Shown: positions 1 to 11,954 of the stretch, one piece after another
How the letters are laid out: each line of letters starts with the position of its first letter
Position numbering within the stretch: position 1 is the stretch's first letter
Source of the DNA: Euonymus europaeus
Taxonomy: Eukaryota > Streptophyta > Magnoliopsida > Celastrales > Celastraceae
Assembly (NCBI GenBank): GCA_963580455.1
Contig: OY756965.1
Coordinates: 3,360,501 to 3,424,500 of the forward strand
Direction: 5' to 3'
DNA: 64,000 nt
Position numbers and translations under genes: made by a program
The notes under the pieces: model-generated
The model's database searches: none
Told to the model about the DNA's origin: nothing
What the model saw: the letters and a program-made list of their open reading frames with translations, nothing else

Positions 1-1161
<1,161 letters not shown>

Positions 1162-1355
1162 TGCAGAAAAAGCGAATCAAACGATGAAACAAGAACGAAT
1201 CAGATGCAAACGCGGCGTTAAGGTGAGGTTTTTAGTGGAGAGTGAGAAAGTTAATTACGAGTTTATAAAAGAAGAAGATCGGGCTTTGTATTTTAGCCTG
1301 ATTTACAAAGAGGTTAGAAAAAGAAACACTCACGCGCTAGCTAGGTCATTTGGAT

Positions 1356-1441
1356 GTCACGTGAAGGCGCGAAAATCAAGGTGGCATATTCGGCGTATAT
1401 GGTTGTCTTTGCGGTATCCGGTGGGCCGGTGGGCCGGTGTG
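1356..1441 (-). promoter_or_regulatory. Candidate GAPC promoter elements (G-box and TGGGCC motifs)
   Basis: A palindromic G-box CACGTG lies at 1358-1363, about 200 bp upstream of the GAPC ATG. Two tandem GGTGGGCC motifs (site II/TCP-type TGGGCC) lie at about 1422-1438. Both classes are common in promoters of plant housekeeping genes. Placement upstream of GAPC supports a role, but no TATA box is obvious, so the link is inference. Confidence 0.45.
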
Positions 1442-1785
1442 GTCAGATGAACTTTTATTCAACTGGCCGGTGTGGTCGCATTAAAATTAATTTTGGATAC
1501 CACCTTTATTACATAATTATTCATATTATCGAAACACATGTTTCAATACACTTACATCATCAAAACATAAATTCATATATATTTTTCATTAACAAAACAT
1601 CTACTATTTCATTTCACCATCCATTTCCCAACAAAATAACACAAAAATCAATATTAGGTAACATTTTTTTTAGAAAAAATCAAGCCATATACATATCTAT
1701 ATCATCAAGACACGTCTTTCAATACAACTATTACATCAAAAACACACATTTTTATATATTATTCCTTCCCCCTAAAAATCTCTTA
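1442..1785. other. AT-rich intergenic DNA
   Basis: Low-complexity AT-rich sequence. A long open frame here has amino-acid composition typical of chance translation of AT-rich DNA and no recognisable motif. Confidence 0.5.
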
Positions 1786-2034
1786 CTCACTTTATCTCAT
1801 TTTAATTGTCCTTTATTTCTTTTTGGGATGTCCCAAAACGCATGCCTATTTCAATTAATGAAAGCTATTTTTTACCATTTTTCTTATTTTACCCTTAACT
1901 TGAAAAATTCAACAACTAACTCAATAACCATGCACATTATAAATAAGGGTATAAAAGTCAAATTGAAAGAGAATTAAATATTTTTCTTAAACTATAAAAA
2001 AATGAAGGAGACAATTAAAATGAGACAGAGCGAG
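1786..2034. mobile_element. Stowaway-type MITE (Tc1/mariner-derived)
   Basis: 249-bp AT-rich element flanked by TA on both sides (1784-1785 and 2035-2036). The inverted ends begin CTCACTTTATCTCATTTTAA on the left and, read on the other strand from the right, CTCGCTCTGTCTCATTTTAA. This is the CTCCCTCYGTCYCA-type terminus of Stowaway MITEs. No coding capacity. It lies about 0.6 kb upstream of the GAPC start. Confidence 0.85.
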
Positions 2035-2365
2035 TATTCCAATTGCCCTAATGGAGAGAAGAGATCAAACTTGTGCTCACGTGAGCCTGAGCATAGTTGA
2101 AGGTGCTTGCTGGTATAAGGGTAGCACTGAATCAACCTAAACCTAACCTGCCCCTACTATAAACCCAAATGTATATTTATTGATTGACAATAACCAGGTA
2201 GGTTTATGCTTTTTCGCTGTTCTTTCTCCCACACTTTTGTCTTTCTCAAATTTCTCTTACTTTCTTACTCCTCTACAATTTTTGATAAATTGAATTCTAC
2301 TTCTTTTTATAGAGAAAAAAAGATATGGCCTTTAGGAGATTCTTCTTCTTGGTGGATTTTCTTGC

Positions 2366-2490
2366 AATGGCACAAACACTGTTGCTTTAAGTACTGCCTT
2401 GTTCAACAATGGCTTGGTTAGTGGGTCTTGCTATGAGATCAGGTGTGAATGACAAGAAATGTTCAAATTTGAAGTTTCGCTGCCTGAGAT
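2366..2490 (+). pseudogene. Alpha-expansin pseudogene fragment
   Basis: The frame starting at 2366 reads NGTNTVALSTALFNNGL followed by GSCYEIRC. This is the expansin family-45-like domain signature (YGTNTAALSTALFNNGL.CGSCYEIRC). An in-frame TGA follows at 2450-2452, and weak similarity continues for about 40 bp. No domain-2 or upstream catalytic sequence is found. Expansins loosen cell walls, but this scrap cannot encode one. Identification rests on remembered family motifs. Confidence 0.72.
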
Positions 2491-2599
2491 CGTGCTCCGA
2501 CTACCCATAGATTGACATAGAGAGGCAATGTTGTAAAGGAAAGATCGATCAAGAGAGAGAATTGATTTCGATGGCGGTGAACTTTGCCGAGAAGGGGGG

Positions 2600-3528
2600 T
2601 GTTGGTCTATATTTGATACAGGTATGACAATTGGGTGATGCTGAGCAGTGTTGTAAGTTACTCCGGTATGTGGAGTAAGTTACTTCGCAGGTATGTCAAT
2701 TGGAAGATACAGTGCAGTGAAGTAAGTTACTCCGGTATGTGGAGTAAGTTACTTCATCTGCACGGGCTTAAAGATTTTAACACTTGGGCTTTTCGTTTTA
2801 ATGACATCCAGTGTTCTATTGTCAATAGACTGTCTTATATAGATAAGATAGGAAGTCTATTCATGTATGGATAACCATATAAGAGTTATATTGTGAGTTA
2901 AACATGTAACTACCATGGTTTATCTTTGATTATTTTCTATATTATCAATTCCAGTTTTGGATGTATGATCTATCTCTTCAGGGATAGGATGCTCAGAGTT
3001 CTGGTGGGAGAACGAGTCTTCGTTGACAAGACAAGCTGGACATATATGTATTCCACACACGTTAAGTTGATTGACACGAAAATTATCTTGAAGAAACTTG
3101 AGCGTTGTGTTAGGTTTTGGAGAAGCAAATCACTTCCTTTTCATATGTGTTCTTGAGTGTTTTATTTGAGTGATTTGTAGTGAGGACATTTGTGTTGGAG
3201 ATTAATATTTGAGAGTTTCTTATGTGGTACTCTTGAGGGATTCGAGAGTAGTCTCTACCTTGGTTAGGTTGAGAAGAGGTTGAAGCAATTTGCTGAATGG
3301 GAGCTATGAGCAAGGTCTTTAGTTCAAAGATTAGGTTGTAACTCTTGATTCATTTTAGTGAATTGTTCCTCAAGGTTAGTCGCTTATAGACTCGAGGTTT
3401 TTCCCACGTTGGGTTTTCCTCGTTAAAATCTTGGTGTCGTTCTTTTTATATTTTCCATTATTTATTTTCCGCAATTTTTGTTTCCATTATTCATTGACTA
3501 ACGTTCTTGGTGAGTGCAACGACTTTCA
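2600..3528 (+). repeat. 5' LTR of the copia element
   Basis: 929 bp. Contains two copies of a motif with inverted arms TTACTCC...GGAGTAA (at about 2652-2686 and 2722-2757). It ends TTTCA directly before the primer-binding site. Confidence 0.93.
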
Positions 3529-3530
3529 AG

Positions 3531-3545
3531 TGGTATCGGAGCAGG
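3531..3545 (+). other. Primer-binding site
   Basis: TGGTATCGGAGCAGG lies two bases after the 5' LTR. It differs from the usual plant TGGTATCAGAGC, complementary to the 3' end of initiator tRNA-Met, at only a base or two. Confidence 0.85.
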
Positions 3546-3564
3546 TGTCAACATCGAAACTCGT

Positions 3565-5846
3565 ATGAATCAAATACCGCATTTTGATGGTTCAAACTAT
3601 TCATATTGGAAAGCTCGCATGAGAGCTTATCTGAAGTCTATTGATGAACAAGTTTGGCTATCAGTTGTTCATGGATATGTGTCACCAACAAGTACAGATC
3701 TAGAAGGTAAGGAAATTTCTAAGCCTGTTAATACTTGTGTAAAACTTGATTATGATAATGCAGGTTGGAATAGTAAAGCAATCAATGCTTTATTCTTGGC
3801 TTTAACAATTGATGAATTTCGTAAAATTTCTCATTGTGAAATTGCTAAGGAAGCTTGGGATTTGTTGGAGGTCACACATGAAGGAACAACTACTGTTAAA
3901 AATGCTAAGAGTGTGTTTGGATATTATTTTCTTTTTTAGTTTTTAAAAACGATTTTGAGTATAGTTTTTAGAAACATTTTTTAGGAAAAAAACTGTTAAG
4001 AAATTCATTTGGTTGGTGATATTTGACTTCGTTTTCGGAAACTGAAAAACATGAAATTAAAATTAAAATTTAGTCAAATGAAATTGAAATTCATCCAAAT
4101 AAAACTCAAATTTATCAAAATCAAATTCAAATTCATCGATTGGGTCAAAATGAAGATGATTTTGGGTCAAAACCGGAGCAAGGCCTTCCGGTGGCCGGAC
4201 GACGATGCCGGTGGAGAGAGGAGTTAATCCATTGGGAGTGAGAGAAGAGAGAGAAAAATAAAATAAAATAAATTCATCTTAATTAAAATTATGCCACTTG
4301 AAAATCGTACAAAACAACAAAATGTTGTTTTGGTTTTTTAGTTTTTAAAAACTGAAAACTGAAAACTGTTTTTAAAAATAAATACTCAAAACAGTTAGCC
4401 AAATGAATTTTAAGCAATCATTTGATTTTTCAAAACAGAAAACAGTTTTCAAAACACTAACCAAACACACTCTAAATTGCAACGTATAACTACTTTATTT
4501 GAGAATCTTAGAATGGAAGAAAATGAGAGGTTTGATGAATTTTATGCAAAATTGAGTGATCTTTCTAATTCATCATTCACTCTTGGAGAACCCATTTCTC
4601 AAAGTAAAATAGTTAGAAATCTCTTAAGATCTCTTCCAGAAAGGTTCATGATGAAAGTTGCAGCCATTGAAGATAGCAAAGATCTTAATTCCATCAAAGT
4701 TGAAGAACTAGTGGGATCTTTGCAAACTTATGAGATAAATTTTTTATCTCAACACAAATCAAAAGGTATTGCTTTTAAATCGGTTAATAATTCTGATGAT
4801 TTACTTGATGAATTTGCGTTACTAACGAAAAATTTCAAGAAATTATTGAAGAACAGGAATTCTCAAGAGTTCAAGAAGGATGAATCATCTTCAAGTAACT
4901 CAAGGAAAGAAGAAAAATCAGGTAAGGATCCTAAGAAAATAAAGTGCTATGAATGTCAAGGTTTTGGTCATTTTGCGCAGGAGTGTGCAAATAGGAAAAG
5001 GAAACAAAAGGCGTATACCTGTTACACAAATGATGACACAGAGGAAGATTCAGATTCTGAAGAAGAAGATGAAAAGCAAAAAAGTTCAGTTGCATTTCCA
5101 GCTGTGATATCTCAAAAGACAAGCGGATTTACTTCGGATGACAGTGATTCTGAAATAGATATGTGTGAGCTACAAGTAGCTTATAACAATCTTTTTGATG
5201 AATGTATCAAGAGTAAGAAAGAGAGAGCAAAGCTTGTCAAATAAAATGGAATGCTTACTCAAGATCTGAATGAAGCAAGAGAAAAAATTAAGGAATTACA
5301 AGAGGAAATTCGAGATCTTGAAATACTCTGTCCAGATGAAGTAACCTCCGATGTAACTTACTTCACTGAAGCAGAAAACAAAAGAGAGTTTATGCTCAAA
5401 AAGGTATGTTCAGATATTGATAAATTTAAATCTGGATCTAACAAATTGCAGGATATTTTGGAGGTACAAAGGTCAAGCAAGGAAACATGTGGTTTAGGAT
5501 ATGAAAAGGAGAATGCTCAAAATCTGAAATTCCTAAGAAATTTGTGCAATTTGTGCCTTCATCATCCAAAACGTTGGAACAAGAAGAGACGATTTCTATC
5601 ATTCCTATCAAGGTAAGAAATCAAACATTTTTTTGTCAAAATAATGATGTTTCATACAGTTTTGGTAGGACAGCTCAGCCTTTCTTCAAGGGAAATCTTG
5701 ATCGCAAACAAAATGTTTATCAAAGTAAATTTCCAGATAAGTTTCATTTCATTCCCGTGTGTCATCACTGTGGCATTAAAGGTCATATACGTCCATATTG
5801 TCATAAATTGTATGGTTTTCCAAAATCTTATCTTCTAGGAAACTAA
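3565..5846 (+). pseudogene. gag of the copia element, broken
   Basis: Gag nucleocapsid precursor. The N-terminal part (3565-3905) has the copia gag pattern with FDGSNYSYWK and KAINALFLALT. It is interrupted by a 564-bp MITE (3909-4472) and resumes at 4476 in the frame expected if the MITE and one TAA copy were absent. A CCHC zinc knuckle, CYECQGFGHFAQEC, lies at about 4945-4986. Lesions downstream: in-frame TAA at 5242-5244, a one-base shift near 5520, and a TAA at 5844-5846. A second CCHC-like motif, CHHCGIKGHIRPYC, lies at about 5760-5801. The acidic and coiled-coil-like linker between them is typical of the Sirevirus gag-pol junction. Confidence 0.85.
3909..4472. mobile_element. Tourist-like (PIF/Harbinger) MITE inside gag
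   Basis: 564-bp non-coding insert with inverted ends GAGTGTGTTTGG and CCAAACACACTC. It is flanked by 3-bp duplications TAA (3906-3908 and 4473-4475), the PIF/Harbinger signature. Gag homology stops exactly at its left edge and resumes exactly at its right edge, which fixes its limits to the base. Internally it has self-complementary AAAACTGTTTT-type segments. Confidence 0.9.
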
Positions 5847-8800
5847 CTCAAACTTGTTTCAAAAGAATTTTCTTAAAAACAGGTTTGACATTCTTTCTCA
5901 AGAAACATGACATTTACCAAAGCATTTTCAAGCCAAAAGTCAACTGTCAGCAATTCCCAAATACAAGAAAGTTTGGATCAAGAAATCAGACTTGAGATGT
6001 GCAGTAGTTCATACTGCTTTGAATGCTTTCAAGGAAGATTCTTGATATCTAGACAGCGGTTGTTCACGTCACATGAGTGGAATCAAATCATTATTCTCAT
6101 CATTTGAAGAATATGATGGTGGAAAAGTTACATTTGGTGATGGCAGTTTGGCTTCAATTACAGGAAAAGGTACAGTCAAAACATCCGGTGAGTGTATTCT
6201 AAAAAATGTCTTGTATGTTGAAGGCTTGAAAGCAAACTTGATCAGTATTAGTCATTTATGCGATTCAAATTATACTGCTGTGTTTAATAAGAATCAATGC
6301 AGGATTTTGGATACTAATCAAGTTTGTGTTTTGCAAGGAGAAAGATCAAGTGGCAATTGCTATACAATTCCTGTGACTCCAAAAATTAAAATATCAAATT
6401 CAGAGATTGTTCGTGGATTACCAAAGATTGGTTCTAGAAAGGAATTATGTGGACCTTGTCAACTAGGTAAGCAAGTCAAAGCAAATCATAAAAAGGTGAG
6501 TATTATTAGTACTACAAGACCATTTGAAAATCTTCATATGGATCTAATGGGACCAACTCAAACTGAAAGCGTTGGAGGTAAGAAGTACATTCTTGTCATT
6601 GTTGATGATTTTTCTAGGTATACATGGGTAAGGTTTTTATGTGAAAAATCTGAAACTTTTGATGTCTTCTATGATCTCTTTTTTATGTTGGCAAATTTTA
6701 AAAAGGATGATGATTTACATTTGTGTAAAATTCGAACTGATCATGGTACGGAATTTGAAAATAGCAAATTTGATTTGTTTTGCAGTCAATTTGGAATTAA
6801 GCATGAATATTCAGCTCCTAAAACACCACAACAGAATGATGTAGTTGAAAGGAAAAATCGAGTGCTTCAAGAGATGGCAAGAACGATGATGCATGCTAAA
6901 GAGGTTGCTCAAAAATATTGGGCTGAAGCAATCAATACTTCATGCTACATCTCCAATCGAGTGCATGTTAGAACGGGTACAAAATTTACATCTTATGAGC
7001 TTTGGGAAGGTAAGAAACCCACGGTAAAGCATTTTCGGGTGTTTGGAAGTAAATGTTTTATTCTACGAAATAGAGAAAACATTGGTAAGTTTGATACTCA
7101 TAGTGATGAAGGAATGTTTATGGGATACTCAATGAACAGTCATGCATATCATGTGTTCAATAATAGAACTAGAATCATCATGGAATCATGTAATGTGATT
7201 GTTCATGATGACAGTTCGGATGATAAAGATGTAACTGACTGCTCATTTCTGGATCCAGTTACAAATCTTGAAGGAAACAAGGATGAAGCCGAAAGTGCAA
7301 ATGCAGATCCAGTTGAAGTAACCTCCAAGCCACTTACTTCATCCAGACAGCAGCAAACAGATGAAACTGAAGTAGCATGCAGCGAGCCTACTTCACCAAG
7401 GCAGAAGCAATCTGTTTCACGTGAAGTAACTTGCGACAAGCCTACTTCAGATCAACAGCAACCAAGGAAAAAGGACGTAGCTTGCAGCAAACCTACTTCA
7501 GAAACATTGAATCCTTCACAACGAGTTAAAAATAATCATCCTCAAGATTTGATTATTGGTGAAGTTAATGCTCCAATGAAAACACGTAAGCAACTCCACA
7601 ATGAGGTAAGTTACAAATGCTATGTGTCTCATATAGAGCCTAAGAATGTTAAAGAGGCTTTGAATGATGAAAATTGGATAAATGCAATGCATGAGGAATT
7701 AAATCAATTCACTAGGAATGATGTTTGGACACTTGTACCTAGACTAGATAATGTCAACATTATTGGTACAAAATGGATTTTCAAGAATAAAACTGATGAA
7801 AATGGAAATATTACAAGAAACAAAGCCAGGTTGGTGGCACAAGGATATACACAGGTTGAAGGCATAGATTTTGATGAAACATTTGCTCCTGTTGCACGTT
7901 TAGAATCCATACGCATTCTACTATCCATGGCATGCTTACTGAAGTTTAAATTATTTCAAATGGATGTAAAGAGTGCATTTCTAAATGGATTATTACATGA
8001 GGAGGTATATGTTAAGCAACCACAAGGTTTTGAGGATCCAAAGCATACATCTCATGTCTATAAACTCAATAGAGCATTATATGGTCTCAAACAAGCACCA
8101 CGTGCTTGGTATGAAAGACTCACCATTTTTCTTTTGAATGCAGGGTTTATAAGAGGAACAGTGGATAAAACATTATTTGTCAAGAAAGATCATGAGCATG
8201 TTCTTATTTCTCAAATATATGTTGATGATATAATCTTTGGATCCACTTCTATCAATCTTGCACGTGATTTTGGTGAATTAATGAGATCTGAGTTTGAAAT
8301 GAGCATGATGGGTGAACTAACTTATTTTCTAGGGTTTCAGGTGAAACAACTAGATGATGGTATTTTCACATCTCAATCGAAATATGCTCGAAATTTGGTG
8401 AAAAAAATTTGACGTAAGCTCAAGTAAGCCTGCACCAACTCCTATGAGTCCTAGTGTCAAGCTAAGCAAGGATAAGTTAGGAAAGCCTGTTGATCAAACT
8501 GTGTCTAGGAGTATCATTGGTAGCCTACTTTATCTAACTGCAAGTAGGCCTGATATTGCATTTAGTGTATGTGTGTGTGCTAGGTATCAAGCTGATCCAA
8601 AAGAATCTTTTTTGACAGCTGCAAAAAGGATTCTAAAGTACATCAATGGTACATTGGATTATGGTTTGTATTATTCCCATGACACTAATGTTTCTCTTGC
8701 GGGTTATTCAGATGCAGATTGGGCAGGATGTAGTGACGATAGAAAGAGTACTTCAGGTGGATGCTTCTACAATGGGACTAACCTTGTGTCTTGGCACAGT

Positions 8801-9163
8801 AAGAAGCAAAATTCTGTTTCTTTATCAACAGCAGAGGCTGAATACATAGCTGCGGGCAGTTGTTGTACTCAATTACTCTGGATGAAACAAATGATCTGCG
8901 ATTATGGATTGAATCAAGAAAGTATCACTGTCTTTTGTGATAACATAAGTGCCATTAACATCTCAAAAAATCCTGTTCAACATTCTAGGACAAAGCATAT
9001 AGAGATTCGATATCATTTTATTCGTGATCTTGTGGAAAATAATCTCGTAACTCTTGAATATATTTCCACTGACAATCAATTGGCTGATATTTTTACAAAA
9101 CCTCTAGATAGGCACAGGTTTGAATTTTTGAGAAAAGCACTAGGGGTGACATCTATTAATTAA
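5847..9163 (+). pseudogene. pol of the copia element (protease, integrase, RT, RNase H), broken
   Basis: The protease active-site motif LDSGCSRHM lies at about 6049-6075 but follows an in-frame TGA at 6043-6045; another TGA is at 5908-5910. The integrase core has D, D and E codons at 6541, 6739 and 6847, with 35 residues between the last two (DD35E). The zinc-binding N-terminus retains the CGPCQLGKQ cysteines but lacks the usual upstream H-H segment. RT shows [22 protein letters not shown] and YVDD (8218-8229). A run of seven A at 8399-8405 shifts the frame before RNase H. RNase H continues at 8444-9163 with DADWAGC, STAEAEYIA and ADIFTKPL. The order integrase before RT is copia-type. Confidence 0.93.
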
Positions 9164-10043
9164 ATTCTATGTTCATTATGACATCATGAGTGTGGGATAT
9201 GAGTTGTTCTTTGAAAAGCAAAGTTGTGATGAAATCACCTTCTTGTGCATATTGGTTCTTCATTGGTAATCCGCTCATGGATGTGAAAAGAATGTGTTAT
9301 TGGACAAGTTGTATTGCACATATTTCTCCTTGTAATGTCATGCTTGCATAATGCATGATAGCTTTTGCATAGGTCTCTTGAACATCACTCTTGATCAATG
9401 CCATTATTCAGTAAACCTATGGAAAGGGCTACGTTATGAAAAAAAAAGAGAAAAAAAAGAAAAAAAAAGAAAAGGAAAGTGTGTATCTCTTGAAATAAAG
9501 TGAGCCACTTCAACATAACTGTGAAAGCCACCATGGGTAGCATACCTTCTCCTTTTGAAATAAAAAGGGTAGTGTATAATATTTGATGTAGAATAAAATG
9601 TTCAAGAGTGATTGATTTGATAACCTAGTGCACATTGATTTCATGTATTATGTTGAGTATTGGGACTATCAAGTTCTTGAAATCACACACCATGTCACAG
9701 ATCTTATAACATGCTTCAGATTTCACATACATGGTGCAAGGTATAGTAAATCCAATGATTTTCAAATATTACTTAAAGTGTTTCATTCTCATCTGTTGTT
9801 ATTCAAAATTGATCAATTTCTAGATTCCATCCAGGTAGTCATAATTGTTTTGGAATTTAATATATATGGATGATGTTTTTAGTGTTTGGATCAGTTGCAA
9901 GTACCTGAAGTTTATCTAGTTGGTTGCCTACATGAGTCGTGAGGTAACTTTCTGCCTTATCACATAAATTGATTGCTAGTGGAAAGATTATGCTTGGTTA
10001 CGTGTGTTAGTCATCTTTCCCTCCATCAATATGATTTTGTCTT
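9164..10043 (+). other. Untranslated spacer between pol and the env-like ORF
   Basis: Contains a purine run (aaaaaaaagagaaaaaaaag) near 9438-9470 and short frames only. Probably eroded N-terminal sequence of the downstream ORF plus spacer. Confidence 0.4.
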
Positions 10044-10685
10044 TTGCTCCACGCTATCTTGTCTGGTAAAACCATTTGTCTTCCATCTTTGATTTTCAAA
10101 CATATTATGTATGTCGAGGAGCATCAAGCTCGCAAGACTATCAAACTGCCCTATGGAGTCATTCTTTCTAAATATTTACAATCTGAGGGTGTGGTTTTGC
10201 CTCCAGATTTGATCTCATTAAGGCCTCCTATTTCTTTCAAAACTGTGCAGCGTAGTACCTATCTATCTCCACCTGTTCATCCTGCTGTTTCAGTTGCTGA
10301 CACTGTTTCACCTAGTCCTCCTCTGGTGCAACCTACTTCAGCACCTCCTGCTGTGTCTCCTATCGCCTATGCCTCCTCTTCTGAGTTAACTGCCTTAGTG
10401 TAGGGTTTATCACAGCAGGTTACTTCGCTTACTGAGCAGGTTACTTCCCTACATACTACTTTGGATGGTTTTCAGCTTGCAGTTCTTCCAGCTCTACAGA
10501 GTTTGACTTCAGCTCGTGTTGAGTTAGCATCTGCTGTGGACTACATTGCATCCAAGGTGGATCATAGTTTTCATATGCACAACATTTTCTTGTCTGATTT
10601 GCAGGATCGCCTTATTGCTCTCAAGCGCAATCAGGATGAAGCTACTGATATTCTTCAGTTGATTCGCAAGCGTGCTCATCTGTGA
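10044..10685 (+). pseudogene. Envelope-like / putative plant transposon-protein ORF downstream of pol
   Basis: One reading frame interrupted by a TAG at 10401-10403. The first part has LPSLIFKHIM and KTIKLPYGVILSKYL, resembling the domain annotated as putative plant transposon protein, often found in the extra ORF of Sireviruses. A proline/serine-rich linker follows. After the stop, a heptad-like stretch (QQVTSLTEQVTSLHTTLDGF) suggests a coiled coil. No signal peptide or convincing membrane segment is seen. The function of such ORFs is unproven; 'envelope-like' is a positional name. Confidence 0.6.
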
Positions 10686-10703
10686 CATATTGTGGGACAA
10701 AAC

Positions 10704-11018
10704 AGGGGGAGTATAGTAGCCAGTTTAGGGGGAGTTTTGAAGGAGTTTTTGAACTTAGCTGTTTAGGGGGAGCATTGACATAATCATTTTTTTGTTACAC
10801 ACTATGTTCGGATTTTTGTTCTGGTTTATTTGGTTGTAGTTGGTACTTTGTTTGTTTTACTTGGTATTTGTTTTTGGTATCTTGTTCTGTTTATGATGCT
10901 TATGCTTGCTCCTTCAATATTTTGATGAATGTATGATTCTTTGGCTATTGGTCACCTGGTTTACATTGCAGGTTTTAAATCCAGATGGTGTTTTGATCCC
11001 CCAATTGTCAAGGGGGAG
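10704..11018 (+). promoter_or_regulatory. Multiple polypurine tracts
   Basis: AGGGGGAG occurs four times (about 10704, 10727, 10765 and 11011), the last directly preceding the 3' LTR. Polypurine tracts prime plus-strand synthesis. Repeated tracts are a described Sirevirus trait. Confidence 0.75.
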
Positions 11019-11020
11019 TT

Positions 11021-11949
11021 TGTTGGTCTATATTTGATACAGGTATGACAATTGGGTGATGCTGAGCAGTGTTGTAAGTTACTCCGGTATGTGGAGTAAG
11101 TTACTTCGCAGGTATGTCAATTGGAAGATACAGTGCAGTGAAGTAAGTTACTCCGGTATATGGAGTAAGTTACTTCATCTGCACGGGCTTAAAGATTTTA
11201 ACACGTGGGCTTTTCATTTTAATGACATCCAGTGTTCTATTGTCAATAGACTGTCTTATATAGATAAGATAGGAAGTCTATTCATGTATGGATAACCATA
11301 TAAGAGTTATATTGTGAGTTAAACATGTAACTACCATGGTTTATCTTTGATTATTTTCTATATTATCAATTCCAGTTTTGGATGTATGATCTATCTCTTC
11401 AGCGATAGGATGCTCAGAGTTCTGGTGGGAGAACGAGTCTTCGTTGACAAGACAAGCTGGACATATATGTATTCCACACACGTTAAGTTGATTGACACGA
11501 AAATTATCTTGAAGAAACTTGAGCGTTGTGTTAGGTTTTGGAGAAGCAAATCACTTCCTTTTCATATGTCTTCTTGAGTGTTTTATTTGAGTGATTTGTA
11601 GTGAGGACATTTGTGTTGGAGATTAATATTTGAGAGTTTCTTATGTGGTACTCTTGAGGGATTCGAGAGTAGTCTCTACCTTGGTTAGGTTGAGAAGAGG
11701 TTGAAGCAATTTGCTGAATGGGAGCTATGAGCAAGGTCTTTAGTTCAAAGATTAGGTTGTAACTCTTGATTCGTTTTAGTGAATTGTTCCTCAAGGTTAG
11801 TCGCTTATAGACTCGAGGTTTTTCCCACGTTGGGTTTTCCTCGTTAAAATCTTGGTGTCGTTCTTTTTATATTTTCCATTATTTATTTTCCATAATTTTT
11901 GTTTCCATTATTCGTTGACTAACGTTCTTGGTGAGTGCAACGACTTTCA
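11021..11949 (+). repeat. 3' LTR of the copia element
   Basis: 929 bp, same length as the 5' LTR, with about nine substitutions and no indels seen by eye. Followed by the GGGGG target duplication. Confidence 0.93.
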
Positions 11950-11954
11950 GGGGG

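Larger units (their letters stand above)
2600..11949 (+). mobile_element. Sirevirus-like Ty1/copia LTR retrotransposon, complete but coding-defective
   Basis: 9.35-kb element bounded by two 929-bp LTRs (2600-3528 and 11021-11949), each starting TGTTGGTC and ending TTTCA. The target duplication GGGGG is at 2595-2599 and 11950-11954. A primer-binding site like initiator tRNA-Met follows the 5' LTR. Four AGGGGGAG polypurine tracts precede the 3' LTR. Gene order gag, protease, integrase, RT, RNase H is copia-type. An extra ORF after RNase H and multiple polypurine tracts are features described for Sireviruses. By eye the LTRs differ at about 9 of 929 positions (about 1%), indicating recent insertion. 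The interior carries several stops, frameshifts, a deletion and a MITE, so the copy is non-autonomous. Confidence 0.92.

Noticed and set aside
1354..1977. 207-codon open frame upstream of GAPC
   Set aside because: Composition is that of translated AT-rich DNA, it overlaps the MITE, and it has no recognisable domain.
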